Source of the DNA: Takakia lepidozioides
Taxonomy: Eukaryota; Streptophyta; Takakiopsida; Takakiales; Takakiaceae
Length of the DNA stretch: 64,000 nucleotides
Direction of reading: 5' to 3'
Assembly: GCA_030704615.1 (NCBI GenBank)
Contig: CM060731.1
Coordinates: forward strand, 65,824,756-65,888,755
The position numbers and the translations under genes are program-made. Positions 38,380 through 49,489 of this stretch are shown piece by piece; position 1 is the first letter of the stretch, and each line of letters begins with the position of its first letter. The notes beneath the pieces are model-generated. The model was not told where the DNA came from. It searched no databases and saw only the letters and a list, made by a program, of their open reading frames with translations.

Positions 38380-38759
38380 TCATGAAGGCAACGCCTCCCT
38401 GACCCTTAGAATCATATGTCATGCTGTGACATCCAAGGTCGTAGGCGCTATCTGCTGCAGATACACATAGTCCCCAGGGTGGAAACGCCAAACACCTGGC
38501 CGATATCCCCTTCCACGTATAGTGACATACCTCAATGTATCTCGGTGTTGGGCAATAGCAAGGTTCTCAAAAGCCATAGGCATGACCTTCTTGAACAACT
38601 CTGCCCGCTGGGCACATGCTTATGTTCACACATCCGGATCATTAAGGTTGAGGACTACTGCAGCCTCCCTGCGAATAGATGCAGGCAAATCCGGCTCTCG
38701 GCCAAATAGAATGAAATATGGTGAGAATGAGGCAAGTGATGCTTGTTTGCTAAACCTGT

Positions 38760-39556
38760 CACTACAACAGATCGCGGTAGTTATGACTGCCAAACCGTGG
38801 TAGTCATGGTTTTATTGACTTTGACCATGACTGCACCATGTTTTTATATGAAATTGACCTCCCGTAATTGTTCATACGACTGTAGTACGACAATAGCCAC
38901 GACTAGTCAACGACAATTGACCAGATTTAGCTCACCACTCATAGTCATTTCCATGACTACAGTGTATATGGATGAGGTTACATAGTCATGATAACTACTG
39001 GGGATTTTGTCATTTGGTGTGTATAATACAATTAAGACACCATATGATCACATGAATGACTAATGGGTGTATTGGTTAGCAGATAGTGAATTATAACTCT
39101 TATAGCAAAGAGGTTGCAAGTTCAAACTTCTCAAAGTTCAAATAGATAAGATGGACCTAGGATTAGTAGGCGAGCTAGAGCTAGCACCCTAGATGGGCTG
39201 CCACGTGGTTTTTCAATTATTATGAAATGCATTATGCCACGTGGCACAATGCAGTGCGACGCGGCATCTGACATTTTTTTATTTTTTTTGAAAAAAAAAT
39301 ATTTTTATTTATTTTTATTTTTTAAATCAATTGCGCCTTGCCACGTGGCGCTGCAGCGGCGACTGCAGTATGGCATATATGACTGCAGTGAGAGATATCA
39401 CTTGGTTCATCTGACTATAATCATCCGGACCGTACCATCATGTACTCATTGTATTCACTTGGTTTGCACGACTTACAGTCATAGAAGTCATATGTACCAT
39501 TTATGACAGCATAATAGTCATATATACAGTCATAAATACCGCGATCTGTTATAGTG
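38760..39556. mobile_element. CACTA-type non-autonomous element (797 bp) nested in the gypsy integrase
   Basis: The left end is CACTACAACAGATCGCGGTA and the right end, on the opposite strand, is CACTATAACAGATCGCGGTA. A 3-bp duplication TGT lies on both sides (38757-38759 and 39557-39559). CACTA termini plus a 3-bp duplication define the CACTA (EnSpm) superfamily. The interior lacks a transposase and has subterminal repeats of ATAGTCAT/ATGACTAT type. Removing it brings the two halves of the gypsy integrase back together (PWLAMDYT before, ASFSPYFILFGREPDLP after). Confidence 0.92.
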
Positions 39557-40160
39557 TGTAGTCCATGGCTAACCAAGGTACCTGAAGATCCCAGTCTCCT
39601 AGGTATTCCTTTTGCAAGCCATACTTACGCAAACCCCTCTTCACTGTTTGAACCACTCTCTCTGCCAAGCCATCGGCCTCAGGATGGTCCCGAGAAGTGG
39701 TACGGTGGTCTATCAAAGCTTTATCACACAAAGCCTGAAACTCTCCCAAAAACTCTCTCCTTTGGTCCGTGAGTACCTCAGCTGGAGCACCGAATCAGCT
39801 AAGGCGCACACAATCCAGGAATGCATACGCAGCCCCCTCACTAGCCTTGTCAGGCAATGGAACCAACTCAATCCACTTTGAGAAGTGCTCTACCATCACC
39901 AACACATATCTGTGGTGGCGCATCGTCAGTGTCAACGGCCCTGCGAAGTCAAGACTCCACCTGTAGCCCAATCCCATGATGGGTAATGGATGCAACTGTG
40001 GTGTAGGGGCGTTGAATGAAGCACGCAGCCTGTCACACACCATGCACCTAGCCACGAACTGTTTACACCTCTGTGTGCATACCACGCCACCAATATTGCC
40101 CCTGTAGTAGACTATGAGTGCGTCGCACTCCAAAATGCCTCAACTTCTCATGAGCATGCC
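39557..40160 (-). pseudogene. gypsy integrase: H2C2 head and catalytic core
   Basis: The minus strand shows an H2C2 head split over two frames (HEKLRHFGVRRTH then ARCMVCDRLR) and a catalytic core with YRWSLDFAGPL, VLVMVEHFSKWIELVPLP and, after a break, DHRTTSRDHPEADGLAERVV. These are the DDE integrase landmarks. The 3' part continues beyond the nested CACTA element at 38560-38756. Several frameshifts show it is inactive. Confidence 0.88.
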
Positions 40161-40436
40161 GCACTAATCGTGCACGCTGTGTTGGAAGAGGCACGATCCT
40201 CACCCGACCATCCTCCCATACTCGAAGCAGGTATATCCCCTCCCACTTGCAGTCACACTAGATGCCGTGTCTCCAATGCGGAGGTAGTCCAACACAACCG
40301 AATCCTCATGTATATCTCTGGCACCACCTGGCTCCTCACTAGCCTCAGGGTCCTCATACACTCCGTCTACAGTCATCCCTGTTGTAGATCCAACCTGACC
40401 TTCCGATGCCAAGATACACAAAAAGGCAGATGCATG

Positions 40437-40850
40437 TCATCTCGGCACCATCTCCTCGTCCGTCTCACCATGCCACCGAGCTCCAGTATCATCCTGCTGG
40501 CTCGTGCATGGATTGCGACTCAATCCATCCGCATCCCTATTGACCAAACCCGGTCGATGCACAACCTGAAAGTCGTACTCCTGGAGTATAAGTGCCCACC
40601 GTGGAAGCTTCTCCGTAAGCTTGTCTGACTCCATCAACCACTTGAGTGGCTGGTGATCCGTGACAAGGGTGAAGAGATTGTCGTATAGATAGCACCTAAA
40701 GTGTGCCACGGCCCACACTGCAGCTAAACACTCCCCCTCATATGAGCTATACTTAGACTCTGCACTGTTGTTCAAGCGGCTAGCATAAGCCACTACGAAC
40801 TCTCTTCCCTCATCATCCATCTGTGTGAGCACCGCTCCAAGCCCCAGCAT
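40437..40850 (-). pseudogene. gypsy RNase H domain
   Basis: The 137-aa minus-strand frame has GLGAVLTQMDDEGREFVVAYAS, then YEGECLAAVWAVAHFRCYLY, VTDHQPLKWLM and VHRPGLVNRDADGLSRNP. This is the standard Ty3/gypsy RNase H with its Asp/Glu residues in place. It lies between the RT and integrase in the expected order. Confidence 0.9.
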
Positions 40851-41112
40851 GTTCTAATCTGTATGCAGCTGAAAGGGTCGCCCCCTGATAGGTCGTCTCA
40901 AGATGGCGCCGAGGTCAACCTCACCTTGAGCTCCTGAAAATCTCGCTCTTGCTCATCTTCCCACTGTCACTCCTGGTCTACCTTGGTGAGCTTGGTTAGA
41001 GCCTTTGCAAAAACACTAAATCCCTTGACAAACCGTCTATAGTAGTTTGTCAACCCCATAAAAGCTCGAACTCGGCTCACATCCGTGGGGCGTGGAATTT
41101 GTGCAATGGCCT

Positions 41113-41836
41113 CTAATTTATCTGCTGCACCCCCAATCCTCCAGGATATATCATGTGGCCCAGATACTCAATCTGGTTGTGGAAGAACTTGCACTTCCCC
41201 GGATGTAATTTCAATCCGTGCGCTCTTAAATGCTCAAACACCACCTGAAGATGTCTCTCGTGCTCCTCCACCGTAGCACTAAAGATGATGATGTCATCTA
41301 TGTAGCACCGAGCAAAGTCTACCCCTGCTAGAATCCTGTCCATGACTCTCTGGAACGTTGCAGGAGCGTTCTTAAGCCCGAATGCTAAGAACCGCCACTG
41401 ATCCTTCCCGTGCTCAATTGATCCCCCAGAATGTCGTCTTCTGCTTGTCTACCTCCTTGATCGGCAACTGGTGATACCCGGACCGCAAGTCCAAAGTGCT
41501 AAAGACCTTGGCATGCCCAATGGCATCAAAGATCTCCTCCGATGTGGGCATGGCATACTTATCGGACTTGGTCTGACGATTTACAAGCTGGTAATCACCG
41601 CACATACGTCTTTTGGTCCAATTGCCATAGACATCCTTCTTGGTTGGCATCACCGCGGCTGAAGCATACTCTCCACCAGAGATCTCCACCAAACTAGCCT
41701 CCCAGAGATCTTGAGTCCTCATCTGAATCAAAGACCTCTCCATGTCACTGTATCTATAGGGTCTCCGAAAGATTGGCGTGTCCGTGGCCAACTCAATACG
41801 AATCCCCTGACCCTTCAGTGCTCCCGAATCCTTCAA
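41113..41836 (-). pseudogene. gypsy reverse transcriptase
   Basis: The frame starts with the typical RT lead-in ALKGQGIRIELATDTPIFRR. It continues with MCGDYQLVNRQTKSDKYAMP, VFSTLDLRSGYHQLPI and, after one frameshift near 41420, FQRV then the catalytic box YIDDIIIFS (about 41286-41306), EHLRAHGLKLHPGKCKFF and YLGHMI. The order and motifs are canonical for Ty3/gypsy. The frameshift and stops inactivate it. A linker of about 110 codons (41837-42160) joins it to the methyltransferase domain without any sign of a boundary between elements. Confidence 0.9.
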
Positions 41837-42269
41837 ACTGAAGGCAAAGCAATTCCTGTAAGCCCTCAGGAACCACCGTATACGTCATCTCTCTCCTCCA
41901 GTGACAATGGGTTCAATGTCAGGCTCCCAATTGTCCTCCGCAACTGCAGCAGACTTAGAGGTAGGAGACGTGTCCCGTGGTTGCTATGCCGCAACCTCAT
42001 GAGCAGTACTCTCTGCCTGCTCAATCAATGACAAGGCCTCATCTTGCCCTATCATCTCATCCTTGAGGACCTCCTCAACCCAAGAAGAATCCCCAACCTC
42101 ATCCATCACAGCCGCCTTGGCTGCCAACTCCCTCTGAACCTCGAGCACCTCCCACGTGTGTCATGGATGTCTACACCCCGTGGTCCTCACCGGCTCGCCC
42201 CCACTCACTGCATGTACCGTCTCGGTAGACAGAGAGACCATCAAGGGAAATGCACTCCGCACTCTACGT

Positions 42270-43040
42270 TGCTTAGCCATAGCCAAGCTGATAATCCAGG
42301 TCAAGCAATTGAGATCCATCGCTTGCCCCAACACCTGACGATATGATGCCTCAGAAAAAGAAGGCACCGCCGTGGTCCCAGTGGACAAACCCATAGCCCG
42401 CTCTCACTCGTCAGCATTATTTTCCATTAACTGCTGCAACTGAGCATCCCACAGGAGGCCAGATCCACTATCCCGGAAAGCATGCGATCATAGGAAGCTG
42501 AGCAGTGTAGGTAGTGTTGCTCGTGGTTGACCCACCTTGTTGACCACTGCCAAAGGCGGACGGTCATCGTGTCTCACATGGTGAGACTGCCTCCATGTGT
42601 CCAAAATGCTATCCACTGTGAGGTATGCTGGCCGCTGCACCCCATCAAATGCACGCTTGAGCAGTGCGGGTGGCATCAAGTTAGTCCACCATAACCGTGG
42701 ACGACGAGCCCGTGACCCCAATGTAGCTGCATCCAGCAACACTGCTGACCCAAGCCACGACCGGACTTGATGCACACTGGCCATCACCCTGGCCCGAGAA
42801 TCGCCCATCAGTGGCACATTCTCCAAGATGTATGCTGGAGATACAGCTTGATGAAGCTATAAGTGGCGCAAGACCCGCACCATCTCCCAAAACAAACCCG
42901 ACCTCGAGTCTCGCAATCCAATGTCATGCCCGGCTGATGAATGCCCTTGGCAGGGCCAACCTGCCACTACCAAATCAATGGAACCAACCCACTCCATCCG
43001 TCCGTTGTTGGCCAACAAATGAAGGGAGAGACCCCTGCAT
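42270..43040 (-). pseudogene. cytosine-5 DNA methyltransferase domain within a Ty3/gypsy element
   Basis: One continuous minus-strand frame, broken only by three stops, gives IDLVVAGWPCQGHSSAGHD (catalytic Pro-Cys motif, Cys codon at about 42950-42952), RSGLFWEMVRVL, YILENVP (ENV motif IV, about 42812-42830), RARRPRLWWTNL (motif VIII-like), a target-recognition stretch with SILDTWR and VVNKVGQPRATLPTLLSF, then SGSGLLWDAQLQQLMENN and the C-terminal helix region ERAMGL...RQVLGQAMDLNCL (motifs IX-X). This is a C5 DNA methyltransferase catalytic domain of DNMT3/retrotransposon type. The N-terminal SAM-binding motif I (FxGxG) is not found before the gag end, so the copy is N-terminally truncated or broken. 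Stops lie after RHL, SFL and ADE. The domain sits between gag and RT on the same strand. Confidence 0.85.
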
Positions 43041-44067
43041 CTAAGGTCCTCTCTGTCCTTCCCTGGGCTTCACCTGAGCCCCCTTGTTACCTTGAGCACG
43101 TTGAGGTAGTGGCTGGCTATGAGCTCCACTACCCCGTGGTGCCTCCTTAGCAAATCCCACCATGACCACTCGTTCCTCCACCATGTTGAGCTCTATCCGC
43201 TCTGCCAGCAAAAACACATTTGCTAAGGTGGGTTGGGCCACTGAGAGTTGCATCCCGCACCCTTCTCCTCAGCTCCTTGTCCAATATCCCGTACCAAAAC
43301 TGGACTGCCTGAGCCTCCGTAACCCCTTGGGTTACATTAATCAAGCGCCTCATGCGAGTGAAAGCCTCCATCAAGCTCTCAGTAGGCTTCCTCTGGAACT
43401 CTTGCAAGCTCCTCAACTTCTCTGTCCTCACCCCTTGGTAGTTCCTTCTCAACTCTTCGAAGAACTCCACAACAGGGTTGAAGGCAGGCACCGCCACTGG
43501 TGCTGGTGCAGCAGTAGCTTGGGTGGACGTCGTAGCCTCTGTACCACTAGTCCCACTGCTGCTCGTGGAAGCTGCCGGTATGGCTGCTGCCCTTGTACCT
43601 CTAGTGATGGAGACATAGTCGGGTGACCAGTACATCCTCCACTCCTCGATCTCAACATCGTGCCCCCGCCTAAACTCATGGTAATCATCCATGGGCGGCC
43701 CCTCAAGGTGCTGAAACACCCCCTTCCATGCCATGAAAAGTGTAAACAGTTGTGGATTGCGCATTTGCTGCAAGTCACACCAACTATCAAACTCTTGAAT
43801 GAAATCATCCAACTCAATGGTGCCCACCGCCCTAGAGTACCTTCGTGGCCCCTTGGTGGCTCCATACATCTCTTCCATTGTGTCCCACAACAATGGCAAA
43901 GAAACAACTTGCACCGCCGGTGTGAGTCCTCCTAATTCACAATCCGAATCAGAACCTTCTGTAGAAGACACAGGAGGTGAAGGTGGCCTAAACCGCACAC
44001 CTCGTCTCGTATACCCGCTAGTATCGCTAGTGCTCGTACCGGCACTTTCCCCAACAACTAGTGGCAC
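43041..44067 (-). pseudogene. gypsy gag (capsid) gene
   Basis: A 306-aa frame (43147-44067) contains the retrotransposon gag core: ELDDFIQEFDSWCDLQ, LFMAWKGVFQHLEGPPMDDY, EFFEELRRNYQGVRTEKLRSL, EFQRKPTESLMEAFTRMRRL, AVQFWYGILDKELRRRVRDA. The N-terminal third is Ser/Thr-rich. A frameshift near 43215 moves the gag tail (LANVFLLAERIELNMVEERV) to another frame (43041-43253), which ends in a basic Gln/Gly segment. A zinc knuckle is not obvious. Confidence 0.88.
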
Positions 44068-45063
44068 CTCCGTGTTGACAAACTGACACTCAACCGGTCA
44101 TAAACCTGTCTCTAACCCCCTCTCCACAAGGTAACCGGGTAGAGAACCTGATGCGGCTTATGGTTTAGAATACTAGGTTCCTAACATAGCCAGCACTTGC
44201 ACCTGCATCCACCGCAGGCACTCCCATGGTTGGCTGGTCATCACCTCCAACCTCACCACAGGAGAAACAAAGATGGTCTGACTGGTCATCAACCCAGCCT
44301 CACCATCGACAACATGCTCTAGGGTTGGATCGGCGATCAAACCCGAGTCAACCACCTATAAAATCAAGCGCCCACACAAAACTAGCATGGCGCACAATCA
44401 AGCATGCAGGTGTGGAGGGGATCCAAACACAAGAATGAAAACAACAACTCCCCCACACCAAAAACAACTCCACAATGTCGCTCCTGCAACCCAGCCCAAA
44501 CCTAGACTGACTCTTGCCTCCACCTACGGAAAGGTCTCGGTCTACAGAGAAGGTGGAAAGCTACGAGGAAGCCTGCACGTAATTCCTTTGGACAAAATGT
44601 TGTTGGGGCCTATATGTACCTCTATTTGCTCCATTTCTGAACCTTCAGTGAACGGCGTGGTTTCCTGAGGTGGTTCCATTATGAGGAATGACTGGTGGAC
44701 GTAAGGAGGCACTGGCTGACCCTATGGAGGCTTGCATGGGGCCAGGAGGCCAAGTTTCATGCTCGTGGAGGGCGGTTTGAGGAGTGTCTACAGGATGCTC
44801 TCGTGGTCATGCAAGTGAGAGAAGAGAGGAACAAAGAGGGTGTTGGGATGAGAGCGTGCTGGGGATAGACATTGCTTTAGTTTCCGGTCTTCCCCATAGT
44901 TAAGAATTGGGCTGAAAACCCGAAAAGATTACCTGCAGGGAAGTAATCCCCTTTGTTAAAACGCAACAAGGAGGCAATTCCGACTTTTCTGCCGGATCAG
45001 CTAGCTCAGAACCGTTGTTCTTCAGAGCCCAGCCTCCCCATCAAGGTCCCACGAAACCAGTGA

Positions 45064-45099
<36 letters not shown>

Positions 45100-46529
45100 C
45101 ACTCTGATTGTTCGCGGCCTTCCGTGGCTCCAACCGCCACGACTCCTCACGGCTCGCCCTAGGCGCTCGTTGGCCACGGGCTGCCCAGTGATACCCCGAG
45201 GTACCACCCCCACGAGCCTTCACGGCCCGCCATCCCCACGATCTGGTCACCGTGCCAACCCGTTGTGTCCGCACCACGGTTTCCAACGGTCACGGTCAAC
45301 AGTCATGACCTGGGCTCGTGGTATCTCGTGATACCGCCCCAACGGCCCATTATGACCAATATTCCTTGCGTTCCCTGGAACTCCCAACGAGTTCTCATGC
45401 GTTCCAGGGCGTTCCCACGAGTTCTCATGTATTCACACACGTTCCCGAGCTCTTCCCGAGCTGGGGTTTGCTCCTGCACCTGCTGCCGCTAAGCTATGGC
45501 TTCTGCGAAGCCTCCAGACCTGTTGTCATGCTCTCTTTGGCTCTCACGACCCACCAGAGGCACCCTAAACTCAACAAGCAAGCAATATGCTGCCCGACAA
45601 GCTCCATTTCTTCATGAAGCTCACAAAAAACGAATCTGAAAATACACACCTTACAAACTTGGTGCACATGCACTTGTCATGCATATCCCCTGGCTCTAGG
45701 ACGCCTCACCGCTGCCCTTCCAGCCCTACTCTTGTTACTCCAAGAGCCCTTACACTGCTGAGTTTCATATTGAAACTCCAACTCAGCACATGCTTCACAA
45801 GTGCACTGATTTGCACACAAAAGGGACCAGCCCCCTCTCTTCACTCATACCTCTTCATGAGCTTGGAGCTGAAACTCCCAACGGGCTGCGATGCATCCCC
45901 TCGCAGCTCCTTAACTCGGCCTGCAGCTGAAGAAGACGACCACCAGTTCGCCCACTCGTGGCCAGCATCTCCTCCGCTTCACATTAGAACCACATACTCA
46001 GTTGTCATAGCGTTGAGCTATGCAACATTAACCACCTCTCTATCCATTGCAAACCTGCAACCTGTTCGCCTTTGTACTCTATCCGCTTTGGATAGGCTTT
46101 TGCATGGATCCCTGCACTCTAGGCTGAACCGTTTCTCATGATCTGAAAACACAAGTGCTACAACTAACTCGAACCTGGCACTCACAAACTCAAACTCATC
46201 TTTCTCGAGTGATATAGAAAGGATTGATACAAGCACACAAGCTCTCTCAAACTCACACACTTGCACATGAAAACATCACTCATATTAAGTCGAGCCAAGT
46301 GCACCCCACGCCATGGGGAATCCACACTACGGCGCCATAGCTAGACACGGTGAGGCTCAACTCGAGAAAGATGAGCCCACCGCGCTTTGCTTTGAAGATA
46401 ACAATGTCAGGTGCCCAAACATGTATTGGCCCCTGGATTGACACCCGGGTCAATCCCAAATGTCAATATATAAAAGCTAGTTATTTCCTAGCTAAGTTCA
46501 CACCAGTGGTAAAATAACTTGACATAGGA
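44068..46529. other. non-coding flank of the gypsy element, possible 5' leader/LTR
   Basis: No supported genes. It includes a T-tract of about 34 nt (45069-45102) followed by a GC-rich stretch (45110-45480) with many CACGA/CCACG motifs and repeated GTTCTCATG and CGTTCC words. This could be a leader or LTR of the minus-strand element, but no second copy was found. Confidence 0.35.
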
Positions 46530-46830
46530 TTTTCTACCGCGGGGAAACAGAATAAGCTAAATTGCTATTTGTATTTGCTCTAAGGATCTTTCAGAGCCGC
46601 TCTAAGGATTTATTAGAGCGGGAAAACAAAAAAAATCTAAATGGCTATTCACATTTGATCTAAGCATTACTTAGAGCAAGAAAACAAAATAAACGATATT
46701 GCTATTTGCAATCGCTCTAAGGATCCCTTAGAGCCGCTCTGAGCCGCTCTAAGGATTTTTTTAGAGTGATTAAAAAAACAACACATTCACACTAAGAGTT
46801 TCTTAGAATCACTCTAAAGATTTCTTATTG
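46530..46830. repeat. second block of palindromic CTCTAAGG/CCTTAGAG units
   Basis: The words GCTCTAAGGAT, CCCTTAGAGCCGCTCT and TTAGAGCGGGAAAAC recur with AAATTGCTATTTG spacers, matching the array at 37110-37645. The two blocks lie on opposite sides of the gypsy element. Confidence 0.75.
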
Positions 46831-47990
46831 CGTCATTGGATTGAATTGGTATATAATATTACGATCAATATTATACATGTCATATTTGATGTATACATAT
46901 AGATATATACACATTATACAATATACGAATATGAATTCCTATATCAGATTGGACTGGTTTCAGCCCTGGTTTTCACCAAAAAAAAAAAATTGTATAGGGA
47001 TTCGAACCCTTATAGCTATCCATTATAGCATACAAAATTATGGCCCAAAGGCCTTAAAGATTAACCATGAAGGTTTAAAAAAAAATTGGAGATTTTGAAA
47101 TGTAACATGATAAACAATTTGATTGAATGGATTTTTGAATTTATTGAAATGATGAAATCTGAGGTTGGAAACATGGTACAATATAGTATTATACATTATA
47201 CATTATATATATTTTTATATATTTTTGTATTTAAAATATTAAATACATATTATATTATTATATATACATTTTAAGAATTTATTATTCATTAAATAAATTC
47301 GTTAATATAAATAATATATTTGAAATATTTAAAGTTTTTGAGATATAATATGATAGACAACTTGATTAGATTTAAATTGGAATGATGAATCTGACATTGA
47401 AAGCATGACAAAAATTGATAATATTTTTATTTTTATAATATATAATATACAAAATTATGTTTAAATAATCAAATATATTATAATTTTAGTTCTTTTAAAT
47501 AAATATATTAGTATGTTTATTATATAAATAATATAAATATTTAAGATTTGAAATTTGAAATAAAAAATGTAATGATAAGATATAAAGTGATATGAATAAA
47601 TAAATATGTAGTAAGTAATAATAACAAATGATTGTAACTGATAATGATTGATTTAGGATAATGGATGGAATGATAATTGACTAGTTGATGGATAGAATGA
47701 TAGTTGATTTATGTAGTGACGCCGTTATGTTATAGCTAGATTTAAAATACACTTTATTATTATTAAATTTATTATATATTTAATATAAATATTCGTTTTC
47801 ATATACTTATTTATACTATATATATAATTCTGATTATAATTAAATATTTATAATCTCTAAGTTGTATATACTATATTGATATCATGCTTGAATATCATAT
47901 ATACTATAGATTATGATGTATTATTCAAGTGGCATAATCACAGTGTAATGAATTTTGATAGTTTTTTTGGTAGTTATCTGATTGTGTGTC
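46831..47990. other. very AT-rich non-genic stretch
   Basis: More than three quarters A+T by eye, with long TATA/ATAT runs and no coding frame of substance. Confidence 0.5.
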
Positions 47991-47998
47991 TGATATGT

Positions 47999-49190
47999 TA
48001 GAAGAAAACAAAACAAAACAAAACAAAAGAGAAAGAACGAAGAGAAAAAATGAAGAGAAAGAAAAAAATGAAACTTCTATTCCATTGAACAACTCACACA
48101 GAAATACAAAGAATAGAGATAAAAAAGAAACATAAAAAAAGACAGAAAGTGAAAGAAAAAAACAAATGAAGACTACTCAGAAAAACTAGGAGACAGTTTT
48201 ATTTTGTCACAGAACTGAAAGAACAAAGAAACATAACAAACAACAGAAGCAAAGAAGAAAGACAAACGAAGAGGAAAGAAACAAAACGAAAGAGAAAGAA
48301 CGAAGAGAAAAAAAGAATGGAAAGTTCTATTTTGATGTACAATTCACACAGAAATACAAAGAATAGAGATCGGAAAGAAGAACAGAAAGCGACGGAAAAA
48401 AACAAATGAAGGCTACTCAGACTTAGAGCTAGGAGACAGTTCATTTTGCCACAGAACCGAAAGAACAAAGCAACATAAACAAACAACAAAAATAAAAAAG
48501 AAATACAAACAAAGAGGAAAGAAAACAAAACGAAAGAGAAAGAACGAATAGAAAGTCATATTCCGCTGAACAACTCACACAGAAATATAAAGAACAGATT
48601 TCAGAAAGAAATATACACAAAGAACAAAAAATGAAAAGAAAAAAACAAATGAAGGCTATTGAGAAGAACTAAGAGACAGTTCTATTTTGCCACAGAACCG
48701 TAAGAACAAAGAAACATAAACAAACAAGAGAAGCAAAGAAGAAATACAAACAATGGCAAAAGAGCAGAACTGATAGACAATTTTATTCTATACAAAAAGC
48801 TTGCTTGTAGAAGAAAGTGAAGGAAATGATCATCGTTCTGCATACTTATAGAGTTTTTAAAGAAAAAAAAAAAACAACAGAATGAAAGAGAAAAAACAAG
48901 AGAAAGTTCTGTTCTATCGAAAAACTCACACAGAAAGACAAAGAATAGAGATTAGAAAGAAACATAAACAGAGAACCAAAAGTGAAGAACATAGACAAAA
49001 GAAACTACTGAGAAGAACTAAAAACATTGCCAAAGAACCGGAAGAATAGAGAACCATAAACTAGCAACATAAACAAAGAAGAAACACAGAAACAAAGTTA
49101 ACAGAGCAAAACTGAGAGATAGTTCTATTGTCTGCAAACAACTTGTGGAAGAAAGAGAAGAAAATGATCCTCGTTTTCTATACTTATAGG
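47999..49190. repeat. purine-skewed tandem repeat, period about 250-260 bp
   Basis: The plus strand is strongly A/G-rich. Phrases such as GAGAAAGAACGAAGAGAAA, AACTCACACAGAAATACAAA, AAACAAATGAAG.CTACT and GAGACAGTT..ATTTTG.CA recur in the same order starting near 48030, 48293, 48536 and 48885. Four diverged copies are visible. There is no open frame on the plus strand, and the long minus-strand frame at 48199-48528 is a by-product of the skew. Confidence 0.8.
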
Positions 49191-49399
49191 GAAAAAAATG
49201 AGGTACAGTCTAAAAAGAATGAATGAAAAATAAAATAATTGGATGAAAACAAAATGAAAAGTTGCTATTTATTAACCTTATCCCACACACTTTTTGAATA
49301 AGTAATAACTCATGAAGGTTTATTTAAAAATGGATGTTGGTGCTTTACAAATAGCTGTATGAACGTCTATGGCTGACAAAATCTTGTTTTAATTGTAAT

Positions 49400-49488
49400 A
49401 AATGGTGTCACCTACAAAATTTTGTCAGTACATACCAATAAATAGTACACGTGATTCTTAAATGTAATGATCAAAGTTGATATATATA
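49400..49488. repeat. direct repeat, left bracket of the palindromic array
   Basis: This segment, with the core GTACATACCAATAAATAGTA followed by AATGATCAAAGTTGATATA, recurs at 51132-51224 in the same orientation. The two copies flank the palindromic array exactly. Confidence 0.8.
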
Positions 49489-49489
49489 T

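Larger units (their letters stand above)
37834..44067 (-). mobile_element. Ty3/gypsy retrotransposon carrying DNA methyltransferase and PHD finger
   Basis: All domains lie on the minus strand in order: gag, C5-methyltransferase, linker, RT, RNase H, integrase (H2C2, core, C-terminal domain), PHD finger, tail. The coding span is about 5.4 kb after subtracting the nested CACTA element. I could not find a matching pair of LTRs on the two sides (36.0-37.8 kb versus 44.1-46.5 kb), so the ends are undefined; satellite-like arrays of one type lie at both flanks. Many stops and some frameshifts make the copy non-functional. The order places the methyltransferase as part of the element rather than a later insertion, because no TIR, LTR or target duplication surrounds it. 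Confidence 0.85.

Noticed and set aside
42161-42394. Separate small protein starting MGLSTGTTAV
   Set aside because: It is the in-frame C-terminal end of the methyltransferase domain after a stop codon, not an independent gene.
44068-46529. 5' LTR of the methyltransferase gypsy element
   Set aside because: No matching direct repeat could be found at 36.0-37.8 kb, so LTR boundaries are not supported.
48199-48528. 109-aa minus-strand hydrophobic frame
   Set aside because: It is the complement of the purine-skewed tandem repeat (TTT/TTC codons), not a membrane protein gene.
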